The position numbers and the translations under genes are program-made. The notes under the pieces were generated by a model. That model searched no databases, was not told where the DNA came from, and was given only the letters and a program-made list of their open reading frames with translations. Positions 20,076-31,458 of a stretch of DNA of 64,000 nt are shown in pieces; the first letter of the stretch is position 1; every line of letters starts with the position of its first letter. This DNA comes from Kitagawia praeruptora. Its lineage: Eukaryota; Streptophyta; Magnoliopsida; Apiales; Apiaceae. The stretch covers positions 142,737,501 through 142,801,500 of the forward strand of contig CM075347.1 of NCBI GenBank assembly GCA_037693485.1. The letters are read 5' to 3'.

Positions 20076-21338
20076 GTGTGGGCAATTGCGGATTCCAAGC
20101 GACAAGGCTTCCTCGGTTTTAATGAGTTTGTTACAGCAATGCAGGTTCGATTCGGCTCCTATGTTTTGTTTGTATTATTAATTGTCTTTCTAGGATCTAA
20201 TTACCATTTACTTCTCATGATAGTTGGTCTCTTTGGCACAATCTGGACAGCCAATAACTTCTGATCTCCTAAACTCTGAAGGTGAATATTAGTATCACAT
20301 CTTCACTCGGACACTTGATCTTTTGAATCACAGTTTTTGTAAAGCAGTATATTGTTCCTGATCATATAATGTTTTTGTAATATTTTGTTCCAGTTGATTT
20401 TGAAAATCTGAATCTTCCAACCATGGATGGATTGGATTCATTATTAGCTGTAAGTTTGTCACTTCAGTTTGCCGCATTCCCTTAATTTCATTGCACAAGT
20501 TAGTATCTTTCTTTCTGTTGATTGGCAGAAACAAAAGCGTGCAACCAAAACAAGTGAACTTGAGCTTAATAGTAAGAATTTTGAATTTTCCATTCAAGTG
20601 TAAAATGGACATCAGTTTTCTTCCTAAACTTTATCTTCTGGAATGGCTTAGGTTCTCCAGTGCAACCTTCAACATCAGCCAATTGGTTTTCTTCTTCAAA
20701 GTCGTCAAAGAAGGTGTGTTGTGTTTATTAATTACTATGCTTTCATTTTCAGTTGCCATGCTTCATATCAGAATTTCCCATCTCACTAATATTTGATAGA
20801 TCTCTAGTTCGTTTTTGTGAAAGTAATATATGTCAGTTGGTTGTTTTTCTTATTAGCTATCTTTAACCTCGGTTACATCGATCATTGATGGCTTGAAAAA
20901 GTTGTACATTCAAAAGGTGAAGCCTTTAGAAGTCACATATCGTTTCAATGATTTTGTTTCTCCCTTACTGGTGAGTATGTCACCCGCCTGCAATAATCTG
21001 AGCACCTAACCAATCCTAAATTATCTGATTTTATCTTCTTGTTTCTATCTGTGAGTATATGATGCAGTTCAATAAATATCATCTTTCTTATTTTGTCCTT
21101 GGTAGACTAGTAGCGATTTTGATGCGAAGCCCATGGTTATGCTTTTGGGACAATACTCAACTGGAAAAACAACGTTTATTAAGCATTTACTGAAAAGTAG
21201 TTATCCAGGCAAGTCTAGCAGTTATTGTTTCTTTATATACTCAAATAATATATTTCAGACAGTTGTTTCAAAATTCTTCATTTTACAGGTGCTCACATTG
21301 GACCAGAGCCTACAACAGACAGATTTGTTGTTGTTATG
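20076..21338 (+). pseudogene. Captured EH-domain/dynamin-like ATPase (EHD) gene fragment, eight in-frame exons
   Basis: Eight exons join into one open frame of 185 codons: 20076-20144, 20224-20281, 20394-20449, 20529-20571, 20652-20713, 20857-20970, 21106-21208 and 21289-21338. They encode the second half of an EH domain (VWAIADSKRQGFLGFNEF, then LVSLAQSGQPITSDLL), a linker with TMDGLDSLLA, a helical segment (LKKLYIQKVKPLEVTYRF), the nucleotide-binding P-loop GQYSTGKTT, and HIGPEPTTDRFVVVM. This is the plant EHD family, membrane-remodelling ATPases in endocytic recycling (family knowledge). Splice sites are GT-AG except a GC donor at 21209. The first EH half and everything after the switch region, including the DxxG motif and C-terminal helices, are absent, so no ATPase function is expected. 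It lies inside CACTA #2. Confidence 0.9.
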
Positions 21339-23320
21339 GTAATAAACTAGCTCTTTCCTTCAACTTCCATCGTGCTAGTATAGATTAATGGATAACAATG
21401 TGAGAAGTCTGGCTGCTAATCGTAGTCAACTACATTCTTACATTCTTATATACAGTTATACACAATCAAATTTAGTCATCAAAATTAAACAATATTTTGT
21501 TGTTTTTAGCTGTATTTAATTGATTTATTAATAGTATTTAATTGATTATCAATAGTATTAATTAAGATTTTGAATGTGCAAGATTTGAAATTATACAAAA
21601 GTATAACTCAATTAGGAAATTATGGGTAGTTTCAATTTACATAGTCAATTAATCGACAGATTTTATGTCATCTGTCATATTTTGTGCACCTATACAATAA
21701 GCTCTCTCGAATTAATCAACATCTACTATGATGCTTTAGATGCACCTAAAACTGGGGAAAAGGTTACTATTTCAAATCTGTTGCTACTGTGCTTTTATTT
21801 AGTTGTTTTTTTGCTACTGTGCTTTTATTCAGTTATTTATGTATCTTCTTTTTTAACAGATGAGGTGAAATCTGTTGGAAAATCATTCGAGCACCTGGAC
21901 ATCGATGATTAAAGTGTGGAGGACTGGAGGTAAATATTTGCCATTCTAAATCTGATAAGAGTCTGAGAATTTGTCTTGCAACTTTTTGTTTTGTTTTCTG
22001 ACTTTGATTAAATATAAATATAAATATTACTAGTGAGTTTAGCACCTACTGGAATAATACAAATTTCCTGAAGGAGAGGTTTATGTAACCTTATGTTAAG
22101 TCTAGACAATATTATACTGCATAATGATTATTTAGAAGTATTGTCAGGAGATTTGTGCATCTACATAGATGAATATATGTTGTCGGTTTCTATTTTCCTG
22201 TGTGAAGAGCACAGCTGATTAATACCAAGTTAAACTAATTCCCAGCAAATCAGAGTACCAGATAAGTTCTTCCCTCTGCGCTTCATCATTGATGTTTTTA
22301 CTTTTTCACAATGTCCTTTGCACTATATTTTTCCACTATATTTTGCTATAAATCATTATATTTCTTGTTAATTTTAAGTTGGCATTTTCTTCCTTCATTC
22401 TGAAAACTCGTCTTCTGCTCAGTGTCACTGACCACAAGTAGCACCCATTCATCATTGTAATCAAACTTCAGTTAAGAGATTTGACGTGTATTTTACTAGA
22501 CGTCTTGCACGTTCCTCATACTCCTTCTGTTGTAGAAACTTACCCTGTGCAATTGTGCATCATGCACATGCCCTTTATCAGTGACCTTATTTACTTATTC
22601 ACCTGAGTTTGTCCTAATGACTGTCTGAGCCTGAACCATTTGAATTGATCATATACAGTTTTATACTACCATGATACAGGGCATAGTCTAACTTTAATTT
22701 TATATGTTAACTTTGTGTTATAAAATTTATTTGACATAGACTTCGTGTGCATCACTGATGACCTGATGTACATTTATATTAATATTTTAATAGCATATTA
22801 GGTTGCCATGTTACTTGGGCCACATTTTGGTGTTGATTTCTGACCTTTGTCTATGAATAAGCAGTTAATCTTTTAATATTTATTGCACAGATCATGAAGG
22901 CTTTTTGTCTGCATCATCTGGAAGAATGGAACACTTGTATCTGTTGCTGTTTTGGCCATGCTATGCTGCTCCTGCCAATTAAATTCGAAGATTATGTTGA
23001 ATTTTCATTATTCAGGAATTATGTTAGACTTTCGCAATTTATTATAAAAACTTTGTATGCTATTTCGGAAGAACAAATGAACTTTCTATGCTTAAGTATG
23101 CTTAAGTATGTTAAGTATGTTAATTGGTACCTTAACTATTTAGACTACGCGTTTAATGTAGACTTTTGGTGTAAGTCGACTTGTGTTTCGACTTTAGACT
23201 ATGTTTGGCCTTCATTGACATGTGTTTGTTGGACATTAATGAAATGTCATTTCTGGTTTGGTATATGCTTTCATGCATGGTAAATTTAAATTTCAAACAG
23301 GACATTGCAATGTGAACTAA
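21339..23320 (+). other. Interior of CACTA #2 without a recognised gene
   Basis: AT-rich sequence. A few exon-like pieces with plausible borders (21739-21761 and 21861-21911, the latter ending KSFEHLDIDD then TAA) may be further captured or element-derived exons, but I do not recognise them. The open frame at 22894-23283 is cysteine- and tryptophan-rich without a known domain and is probably not coding. Confidence 0.4.
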
Positions 23321-23800
23321 TAAAAATGTTGCAAATTAGTGTTGCCAATAAAATTTAAAAGTATTACAATAGTCATTAAAATGTTGCAGAGAAATGTTGC
23401 AAAAATATCAAAAAGTATTGCAAAAGGTTCCAAAATGTTGCATATAAATGTTGCAAAAAAAACCAAAAGTATTGCAAAATGCATAATAATGTTGCAAAAA
23501 TATGTTGCAATAAACTCACTTTGTAACATTTTTAAGTCAATTAATGTTGCAAAAAAGTGTTTCATTCGTCTGTTGTAACATATTCAAAATGTTGCTAAAA
23601 CATGCAAAAGTGTTACAACAAACTACACCAAACTCTTTTTGTAATACTTTGAAAAGCGTTGCAATAAACACAAAAAGCGTTGCTATAGAAGGCTGTTGCA
23701 ACGCCGGCAAATGCAACACTGACTTTTAGCAAAAGTGTTGCATAAACATCTATTGTAACACTTTTGGAGCCTAATGATACACTTTTTTGGTGTTGCAACA
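23320..23800. repeat. Right subterminal repeats of CACTA #2
   Basis: About 25 copies of TGTTGCAA/TTGCAACA and GTGTTACA variants occur here, mirroring the shorter set after the left terminus. Confidence 0.75.
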
Positions 23801-23984
23801 GCCCATATTTGGTGTAGTGGTGGGAGTAAGGTAGTGGGTATAATAGTGTTTATAGTATTTGTTTAATAAAGTTAGTGGGTGTAATAGTGAAAAGTAGTGT
23901 TAAAAAATAGTAAGTATAGTAGGTTCATTAGTTTTGGGACTTCCCAAAAAGGAAAGTGTGTCAATCTTTTTGGGACGGAGGGAG

Positions 23985-24720
23985 TATCTTTTAATGTGTA
24001 ACTAAAGTATACTAAATATTATAATATTTATAATCTATAACCTTTATTAATAAGCGAAACACCCTTTTAACGGTATCACTTTTGGTTCCACCCTATTTTG
24101 GTTTCACCCTTATTTTGGTTTCACCCCTATAATCCTATTTCTACTATAATTCTATGATGTTTTTTTTAATAAAATAGAAATTCTATTATAATTATAATTC
24201 TTTTATTACAACTTTAAATAAAAAAAATAGTTCAATTCCTAGAATCATATTCCCTTATAATTCTGTTATTTTTTAAAGAAAATAATAAAATTGAAATCCT
24301 ATTTAAAATTAAAATACAATTTTTTTTATCTTAATTTAGAATCAAAAATTAATACGATCGATTCTTCAAAAGATTTTTCAAGGAACACTCCTTTAACGGT
24401 ACCACTTTTGGTTCGCACCGTATTTTGGTTTCATCCCAATAATCCTATATTTACTATAATTCTATTTTGTTTTTTAATAAATAGAAATCTTATTGTAATT
24501 ATAATTCTTTTATTACAACTTTAAATAAAAAAAATAGTTTCATTCCTAGAATCACATTCCCTTACAATTCTATGTTATTTTTTTAAAGAAAATAATAAAA
24601 TTGAAATCCTATTATAATTATAATACAATTTTTTTTATCATAATTTAGAATAAAAAAATAATACGACCAATTCTCCAAAAGATTTTTCAAGGAGAACAAT
24701 TAGAACATGTTTCTATAACT
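23985..24720. repeat. ~327-bp tandem duplication, AT-rich
   Basis: The block with TTTAACGGTATCACTTTTGG at ~24060 recurs at ~24387 with TTTAACGGTACCACTTTTGG and continues collinearly (the TTTATTACAACTTTAAATAA segment and following). There is no gene. Confidence 0.7.
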
Positions 24721-25097
24721 ACTCTAGAACATTCTTCCCTGCCGTTATATGTTATTTTTTTAAAATAAATATAATAAAATTGAAATCTTATCATTATTAT
24801 TATTATTATTATGATTATAATTCTTACATTGTACTTGCAAATTTTTTTATTATAACTTATAATAAAAAAAGATTACGATCAATTATCCTAAATATTTTTC
24901 AATGAAAACAACCGAAACGTGTCTCCATGCACTTCTATTAAACAATCTAACTTTATATTTTGTTAATTACATAAATTTTTTATGCAGATAACATAAGTTC
25001 TTTTTATAATTTTTGTAATATAATTTTATAAATATTAAAGTAAATAAAAATTAGTAATTATTTAACATAAATCTCCGAGCCGGATTATCATCTGGTA

Positions 25098-25124
25098 CTA
25101 GCGTTATACCCGTGCTACGCACCG
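25098..25124 (-). mobile_element. Possible Helitron 3' terminus
   Basis: Read on the minus strand, a GTGC-GTA-GCAC hairpin is followed about ten bases later by CTAG and then T. This fits the hairpin-plus-CTRR 3' end of plant Helitrons inserted at AT. The 5' TC end was not located. A similar end is at 55022. Confidence 0.35.
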
Positions 25125-25136
25125 ACCGATAAATTG

Positions 25137-25705
25137 TATTAATAAGTTAATATAAATATATTAATTTAGTTTTTATTTAGAAAAATATATAATTTTATTG
25201 GAATGTTAACTAACTTAAGTATAAAATTACTTATCCGTGAATTCATACAAATTGAATTAATATTAATATTATGAACCAATCATCAAAACAAATACAACCT
25301 CCGTTGAAAAGTTCAATATCCCTCTTTATTGTTTTTTTAAAAAATTTATCTTTCATTTTATTTCTCTCTTTGTTAGAAAATATTTCTACGTATCATGTTA
25401 ATAAATTTTTCACCAATATGTATTAATAAATTAATATAAATATATTATTTTTATTTTTATTTAGAAAAATATATAATTTTATTGGAATGTTAACTAACTT
25501 AAGTATAAAATTACTTATCCGTGAATTCATACCAATTGAATTAATATTAATATTATGAACCAATCATCAAAACAAATATAACCCCTGTTGAAAAGTTCAA
25601 AATCCTTCTTTATTGTTTTTTTAAAAAATTTATCTTTCATTTTATTTCTTTCTTTGTTAGAAAATATTTCTACGTATCATGTTAATAAATTTTTCACCAA
25701 TATTC
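25137..25705. repeat. Two tandem copies of a 284-bp AT-rich unit
   Basis: TATTAATAAGTTAATATAAA at 25137 and TATTAATAAATTAATATAAA at 25421 start collinear, nearly identical copies that end near TTTTTCACCAATAT. There is no gene. Confidence 0.8.
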
Positions 25706-28346
25706 TGAGAATTCGGTATATTTATTCAATATCGTATCCTTAAAATATTTATTATATTAATTTATTGAAAATATTTGTATGGTCGTGGTTAATTTTTCGA
25801 TTACATATTAAAAATATATAGAAACTTAATCCTCACGACTCCTATAAATCATTAGACTATCTATCAAAAAAAGGTTGCATGCTTCAGCGATATGAGAAAT
25901 GATATCTACTGTGTAAGATATATGAAACGAATGTTGTTATAACAATAGAAACTTCATCTAATCTAGTTTGTTATGTGATTGTTCAATGTCATTTTTACAA
26001 ATTATAGGTCCTTTTATTAATGAATTGATTTACTATAAAAAAAATGCTAAACTAAAGTTTAGTAGCTGATATCAGTTTTTCAAGTTTTTTTTAGAATTTT
26101 TTTCTTTATTTTTCAATAAATATATCATTGAGTGTCTAGTACCCCGTTGCCCGTTGGTGGATTTTTATCTACCAAAATATTAGATTTTGTACTATGTCCT
26201 TGTAAATAATAAGCCTTATTTTCTTTTCCTTGATTTTATTTTGGCTTTCAATAAATATTTTTCTTTATTCAGAGCCTAATATCCTATTCGTGGATTTTGT
26301 CTACCCATATATTAGATTTTGTTATATTAGTTCATTGATGTGGATAGTATAAAATTACAGTTTTGGTCGGTTGTTTGAATACGTTATGACAAATCAGATA
26401 TAAATATTACTCACGTTTATAACAAATTGTTAGATTATCTAACCGAAAAGACTGTATAATTTAGGGATATAAGCTAGAGATGTACCATAATTGAAGGTAA
26501 GTTCAATGATTGGATAAAGGAAATTAGTGATCTAATTTACTATGTGTTTGTTCAATTTTAATTATTTTTATAGATGTTGTATGCCCTTTTATTGATGATT
26601 TTTGCAAGTTTGATTATTTTTGTGGATGACATATGTCCTTTTATTGATGAATTAATTATCAATAAATAAATAGTTATTTGTAAGAAAATTTGTTCTAAAT
26701 TGAACAATTTATTATGTAAATATTCACTAACAATATTTTCATTGACTCTGTAATATTTTTTATCTTTTGACTGATAATTTATACACCAAATAATGTATAT
26801 TACTATTTAAGAGTATATTTAATATTTTGAATAATTCAAATATATTTTCGGGTCAATTTTTTTCCCATTAATTATTGGATAGTTAAAAATTTCGTAATTA
26901 AAATGTTAAAGGATGATTGTTTAAAATTCATTCTAATATTTTAATTGGTTGATCCTAACTTTTTTATGACTGAATTATTTAATATTTTACATAACTTAAA
27001 TTTTCAATGTGTATTTAGAATAGTGTGGTTATAGTTTTATATTATGAATAATTTTTAATTCATGATTTTAGTTATACCTTATGATTTTGAATTGAGAGTT
27101 TGAGATATCAAAATATCTATTATAAATATAATAGATTCATGTATTAATGTATAATTTTTTAAATTAAATAATTATTGTATTTAGAATAAAATTGTTAAGT
27201 AATCACTGAATAACAATGACAACCCAACACTGGAAAAAAACATTTATCTATAGGCACACCTAATAATGTAAACAAATCAGTGTAGTGTGATAAGGATTGA
27301 TGCCTACAATTTTGTAAGTCGCATAATTGTTGGAGTTTGTGACTGAATATTCTAATGAGAAGTAACTCTGGTAGAATCCGGACTGGGGATGATAATAACC
27401 TTAATCGTTTTCTATTTTCTTTGTCAGAAACGTTTTTCTGTTGAATTTTTTGGATAATTAAAACACGAAACATAAAATACATATATACAATCGAAATAAA
27501 AAGATAATATGTCCAAGTATAGATTGTCATATAATAAAAAATATAAAGTATTACCTTAACCGAAATTGATATGATTTAGCCATAAGAAGAAGAATTGATG
27601 TATACACTTAGTTTATCAGAGTTGGCTAGGTCTGATGGGGAATAGGGAATAAGCGGCTTAGATAAAAAGATTGTCATATACAATCGAAATAAAAATATAA
27701 TATGTCCAAGTATAGATTGTCATATAATAAAAAATATAAAGTATTACCTTAACCGAAATTGATATGATTTAGCCATGAGAAGAATTGATGTATACACTTA
27801 GTTTATCAGAATTGGCTAGGTCTGATGGGAATAGGAAATAAGCGGCTTAGATTTCCAGTAATGTTTAATATAATAATTTTATTTTTTAGTTTGTATGAAT
27901 TTTATTTTATATAAATTGTTTATTAATTAACCGTTAAAATAAAAATTAGTAGTTATTATGTTTAGTTAATTAATATGAAAAAAAATTAACTGTTATTGAT
28001 CAGTGTAACTTGCGTTAAAATAAAAATTAGTAGTTATTATGTTTAGTTAATTAATATGAAAAAAAATTAACTGTTATTGATCAGTGTAACTTGGTTTAGT
28101 CTTGGCTGAAACGTAGAATCTAGATCCAATAGAGAAACATGTTACATTAAGTTTAATTGATTATTTAATAGATTTGGATTGATGTTAAAATAATTCACAA
28201 TCTTGTGATTGGTTAATTAATACATGTTAGATTCGAGTATCCTTTATTATAATAAAGGATGTTAAAAAACAATTCATAACTAAAAGATATAGAACCATGA
28301 GTTAAGTTTTATGGAGACCAATATTTGAGTGAAGATCGTGGAGATC
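25706..28346. repeat. AT-rich non-coding stretch with short tandem duplications
   Basis: Two copies of a ~190-bp unit start at 27483 and 27677 (TATACAATCG... to ...AAGCGGCTTAGA). Two nearly identical 81-bp units start at 27932 and 28013. The open frames present are short and show no known domain. Nothing else is recognised. Confidence 0.65.
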
Positions 28347-30030
28347 GTTCATATGAATTTATGAATTATTTTATTAACAAATTTTGAATAAATATATTTT
28401 TGAACCTTTCAAAAAATTGAGTTTTTGAAGATATGGATTTTATCCAAGCTATTTAAAATTTGTTCAAATCCAATTTTGTAGTGTTGGCTTATATGCATTT
28501 ATTAATTAATTTTATTAACAAATTATGAATAAATATATTTTTGAGCTTATAAAAAAAATCAATTTTTTGAAGGTATGAGTTTTATCCAAGTTATTTAAAA
28601 TCCGATTTCAAATCCAACTTTTTCAGATTTTTAGTCAAGTTATATTATAATTATTTAATATCGATTATAGTTGTACAATATATATTATAAAAATCAATTT
28701 ATAATCTATGATAATATGATTGTGATTGACTTTATATTAAAAAAGTGGTTGATTAATGAATGATTAATTATGAAATTTATTTTAAAACATATAATAGTAC
28801 ATCCTGATTGATTTAAAATTAAAATTGTGATTTTCTAGTAAATATTTTTTGATTTAAAAAAAATGTATTTATGGATATGTTTAATAAAACCATCATTGTA
28901 TTTAAATTCGTTTATATGAATTTATTAATTATTTTATTAACAAATTGTGAATAAATATAATTTTGAACCTTTCAAAAAATCGAGTTTTTGAAGATATGGA
29001 TTTTATCCAAGCTATTTAAAATTTGTTCAATCCGATTTTATAGTGTTGGCTTATGTATTTATTAATTAGTTTTATTAACAAATTATGAATAAATATATTT
29101 TTTAGGTTATAAAAAAAAATCAATTTTCTAAAGGTATGGATTTTATCCAAGTTATTTAAAATCTAATTTCAAATCCGATATTTTCAGATTTTAAGTTAAG
29201 TTATATTACAATTATTTAATATCGATTATAGTTGTACAATATATATTATAAATATCAATTTATAATGTTTGATAAAATGATTGTGATTGACTTTATATTA
29301 AAAGGGTGGTTGATTAATGAATAGTTAATATTGAAATTTAATTTAAAACATATAATAGTATATCATGATTGATTTCAAACTAAAATTGTGATTTTATAGT
29401 AAAAAAATTTTGATTTAAAAAATATGTATTTATGGATATGTTTAATAAAATCATTATTGTATTTAAATTCGTTTATATGAATTTATTAATTATTTTATTA
29501 ACAAATTATGAATAAATGTGTTTTTGAACCTTTTAAAAAATCGAGTTTTTGAAGATATGGATTTTATCCAAGCTATTTAAAATTTGTTCAAATCCGATTT
29601 TGTGGTGTTGCCTTATGTATTTATTAATTAATTTTATTAACAAATCATGAATAAATAAATTTTTCTGGTTATAAAAAAATTAATTTTTTGACGGTATGGA
29701 TTTTATCCAAGTTATTTAAAATCTGATTTCAAATCTGTTTTTTTCAGATTTTTAATTAAGTTAGATTATAATTATTTAATATCAATTATAATTGTGCAAT
29801 ATATATTATAAAAATCAATTTATAATGTATGATAATATGATTGTGACTGACTTTATATTAAAAGAGTGGTTGATTAATGAAGATTAATTATGAAATTTAA
29901 TTTAAAATATATAATGGTATATCGTGATTGATTTCAAATTAAAATTGTGATTTTTTAGAAATATTTTTTGATTTAAAAAATATGTATTTATGAATATGTT
30001 TAATAAAATCATTATTGTATTTAAATTTGA
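28347..30030. repeat. Three tandem copies of a ~561-bp AT-rich unit
   Basis: Units begin at about 28347, 28909 and 29470 (CGTTCATATGAATTTATG, then CGTTTATATGAATTTATTAA twice). Each holds two diverged half-units sharing TATGGATTTTATCCAAG, so the array has an internal two-level structure. It is not coding. Confidence 0.85.
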
Positions 30031-30223
30031 AGTGTTAACTAACCATGGTTAAAGAGCCAGGGTGAGATTGTAAATAAGGAAAGATCTAAATTTTAGGAAT
30101 TAGCTCTGATTGGTCCTAAAATAATTCCTCGATTCTGATTGGTTAACTAATGGTTAACTAATGTGTGGTAGACTCGGGTATGATAATAAAGGATTTATAA
30201 TTTATAATAAATAAAATTCAGAA

Positions 30224-30932
30224 CTACCCTTCTTTACACACCAGTAACCACTACACCAGTGACACCACGTACAACCAGTGTTCTAAAACAAGGCCGCCTA
30301 GCCGCTTAAGCGATCCGCTTAAGCGTTGAAGGTCCCCCAATCGTCCCGATTTTATGTTAGCCGCTTATTTCCCGATTTTATATAATTATTAAATATATAT
30401 ATACTTATGTATATAAATAATTAAATATATATTATATAATCCGCTTAATTGGTCCGCATTGAAATCCGCTTAAGCTCCCGCCTAGCCGCTTAAGCGCTCG
30501 AAGGTCGTCTCACCGCCTAGAACCGCTAAGCGCTTTTTAGAACACTGCGTACAACACATGCACCCTAAACAGTCAACAGCTTCTCATTCTTAAATTCTAG
30601 TGGTTGTTTCACGTACCCTTTACTACGTACTTGCAATTGCTTCACATTCTTTAATTACAGATTGTTTTTCCAACGGAGTTCACAATCTTTCTTTCTTTGC
30701 ACTTTTTTATGCAGGTCAGAGAATGTTAGAATACAATATAAAATATATATAAGGCCTATATCTAACATTTTAAAATCTTAGAGCGACTGATTGCTTAATA
30801 TGATATCAGAAGTCAGGCTGACAAAGGACTCAGGTTCGACTGGTTACTTAAAATTAGAAGCTGGCAGAGTGATTGATTATCAGACTGTAGGAATATTACA
30901 AGAGTAAGTGGAGACTTTTTTAAAAGCAAAAA
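30224..30932 (+). other. Ancestral 5' flank of BURP copy C
   Basis: From GAACTACCCTTC this matches 2249-3370. It includes a second decayed exon-1-like remnant (30672-30716, ACGGAGTTCACAATC). The match continues after the large composite insertion at 52955. Confidence 0.7.
30276..30547. mobile_element. 272-bp hAT-type MITE with 8-bp target duplication
   Basis: CAGTGTTCTAAAA and TTTTAGAACACTG are perfect 13-bp inverted termini. CGTACAAC flanks both sides (30268-30275 and 30548-30555), an 8-bp duplication typical of hAT. Subterminal CCGCTTAAGCG repeats are present. The paralogous site near 2280 is uninterrupted. Confidence 0.92.
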
Positions 30933-31222
30933 TGTTGAGAATAATTCAAAATTAGTTTAATTGTTTTTGAAATATTGTTAATTAGTTTGTTAGTTGTTTT
31001 TTTTACTAATAGATAGGATAGATGCTAGGTTTTAGGAGTTTAGTTTGTTTTTTATGTTTAAAACCACATGTTTGTTATTTGGAATTATCTCTATCAGTAT
31101 GCATCTTTTTTATTCTCTCGTTCTCTATATTTTCCTCTCTTCTCTATATCTTTTTAAAACCGCATGTTTAAAAACAAAACAAAACAAAAAACAATTAAAC
31201 TAATTGTGAATTATTCTCAACA
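30933..31222. repeat. Rearranged 3' LTR of the copia remnant (internally inverted)
   Basis: 30933-31157 matches, on the plus strand, the LTR that lies on the minus strand at 38095-38265 plus 52889-52954 (for example TAGATGCTAGGTTTTAGG). It lacks the final CTCTAACA end. 31190-31222 is a second copy of the LTR start, this time on the minus strand, adjacent to the purine tract. Confidence 0.75.
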
Positions 31223-31458
31223 TTCCCTCTTAATTCAAAATTCTAAAATTTGTTGGACCATTGATGTACTTCCCATCAACATCATCTTTGTTGGAGCACT
31301 TCTCTCCACAATTTCTTCTAGGTGCACATCTCACCAATTTCATGTCTTGATGCACTTCTCACCAATTTCATGTTGATGCACTTCTCACCAACTTACACAT
31401 TGGAGCACATCTCCCCAATATCAAAACAAATGTTCTTCGTCAATTTTTTGTGTCTTGT
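31223..31458 (-). other. 3' end of the copia remnant interior, pol deleted
   Basis: On the minus strand the gag tail (KTQKIDEEHLF) is followed directly by short repeated units containing GGTGAGAAGTGCATCAA, then the purine tract. Protease, integrase, reverse transcriptase and RNase H are missing. Confidence 0.65.

Larger units (their letters stand above)
19403..23819. mobile_element. Non-autonomous CACTA transposon #2 carrying an EHD gene fragment
   Basis: The termini CACTACACCATATATGGC and GCCCATATTTGGTGTAGTG are inverted, with a GTG target duplication at 19400-19402 and 23820-23822. Subterminal zones carry repeated TGTTGCAA / GTGTTACAA motifs (19410-19600 and 23320-23800). The element is 4.4 kb with no transposase. 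Its main cargo is eight exons of an EH-domain ATPase gene. The remaining 21.9-23.3 kb is AT-rich with no recognisable product. Confidence 0.9.
19216..23984. mobile_element. Stowaway-like element split by CACTA #2
   Basis: CTCCCTCTGTCCCC at 19216 pairs with GGGACGGAGGGAG ending at 23984, with TA on both sides. Removing the CACTA element leaves ~350 bp of non-coding sequence. The same family occurs at 38266-52888 in the opposite orientation. Confidence 0.85.

Noticed and set aside
20076..21338. Functional host EHD gene
   Set aside because: The fragment starts mid-domain and stops before the catalytic core is complete, and it is enclosed by CACTA termini with a target duplication.
22894..23283. 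129-aa ORF in CACTA #2
   Set aside because: There is no recognisable domain, it has cysteine/tryptophan-rich chance composition, and it lies in AT-rich element interior next to subterminal repeats.
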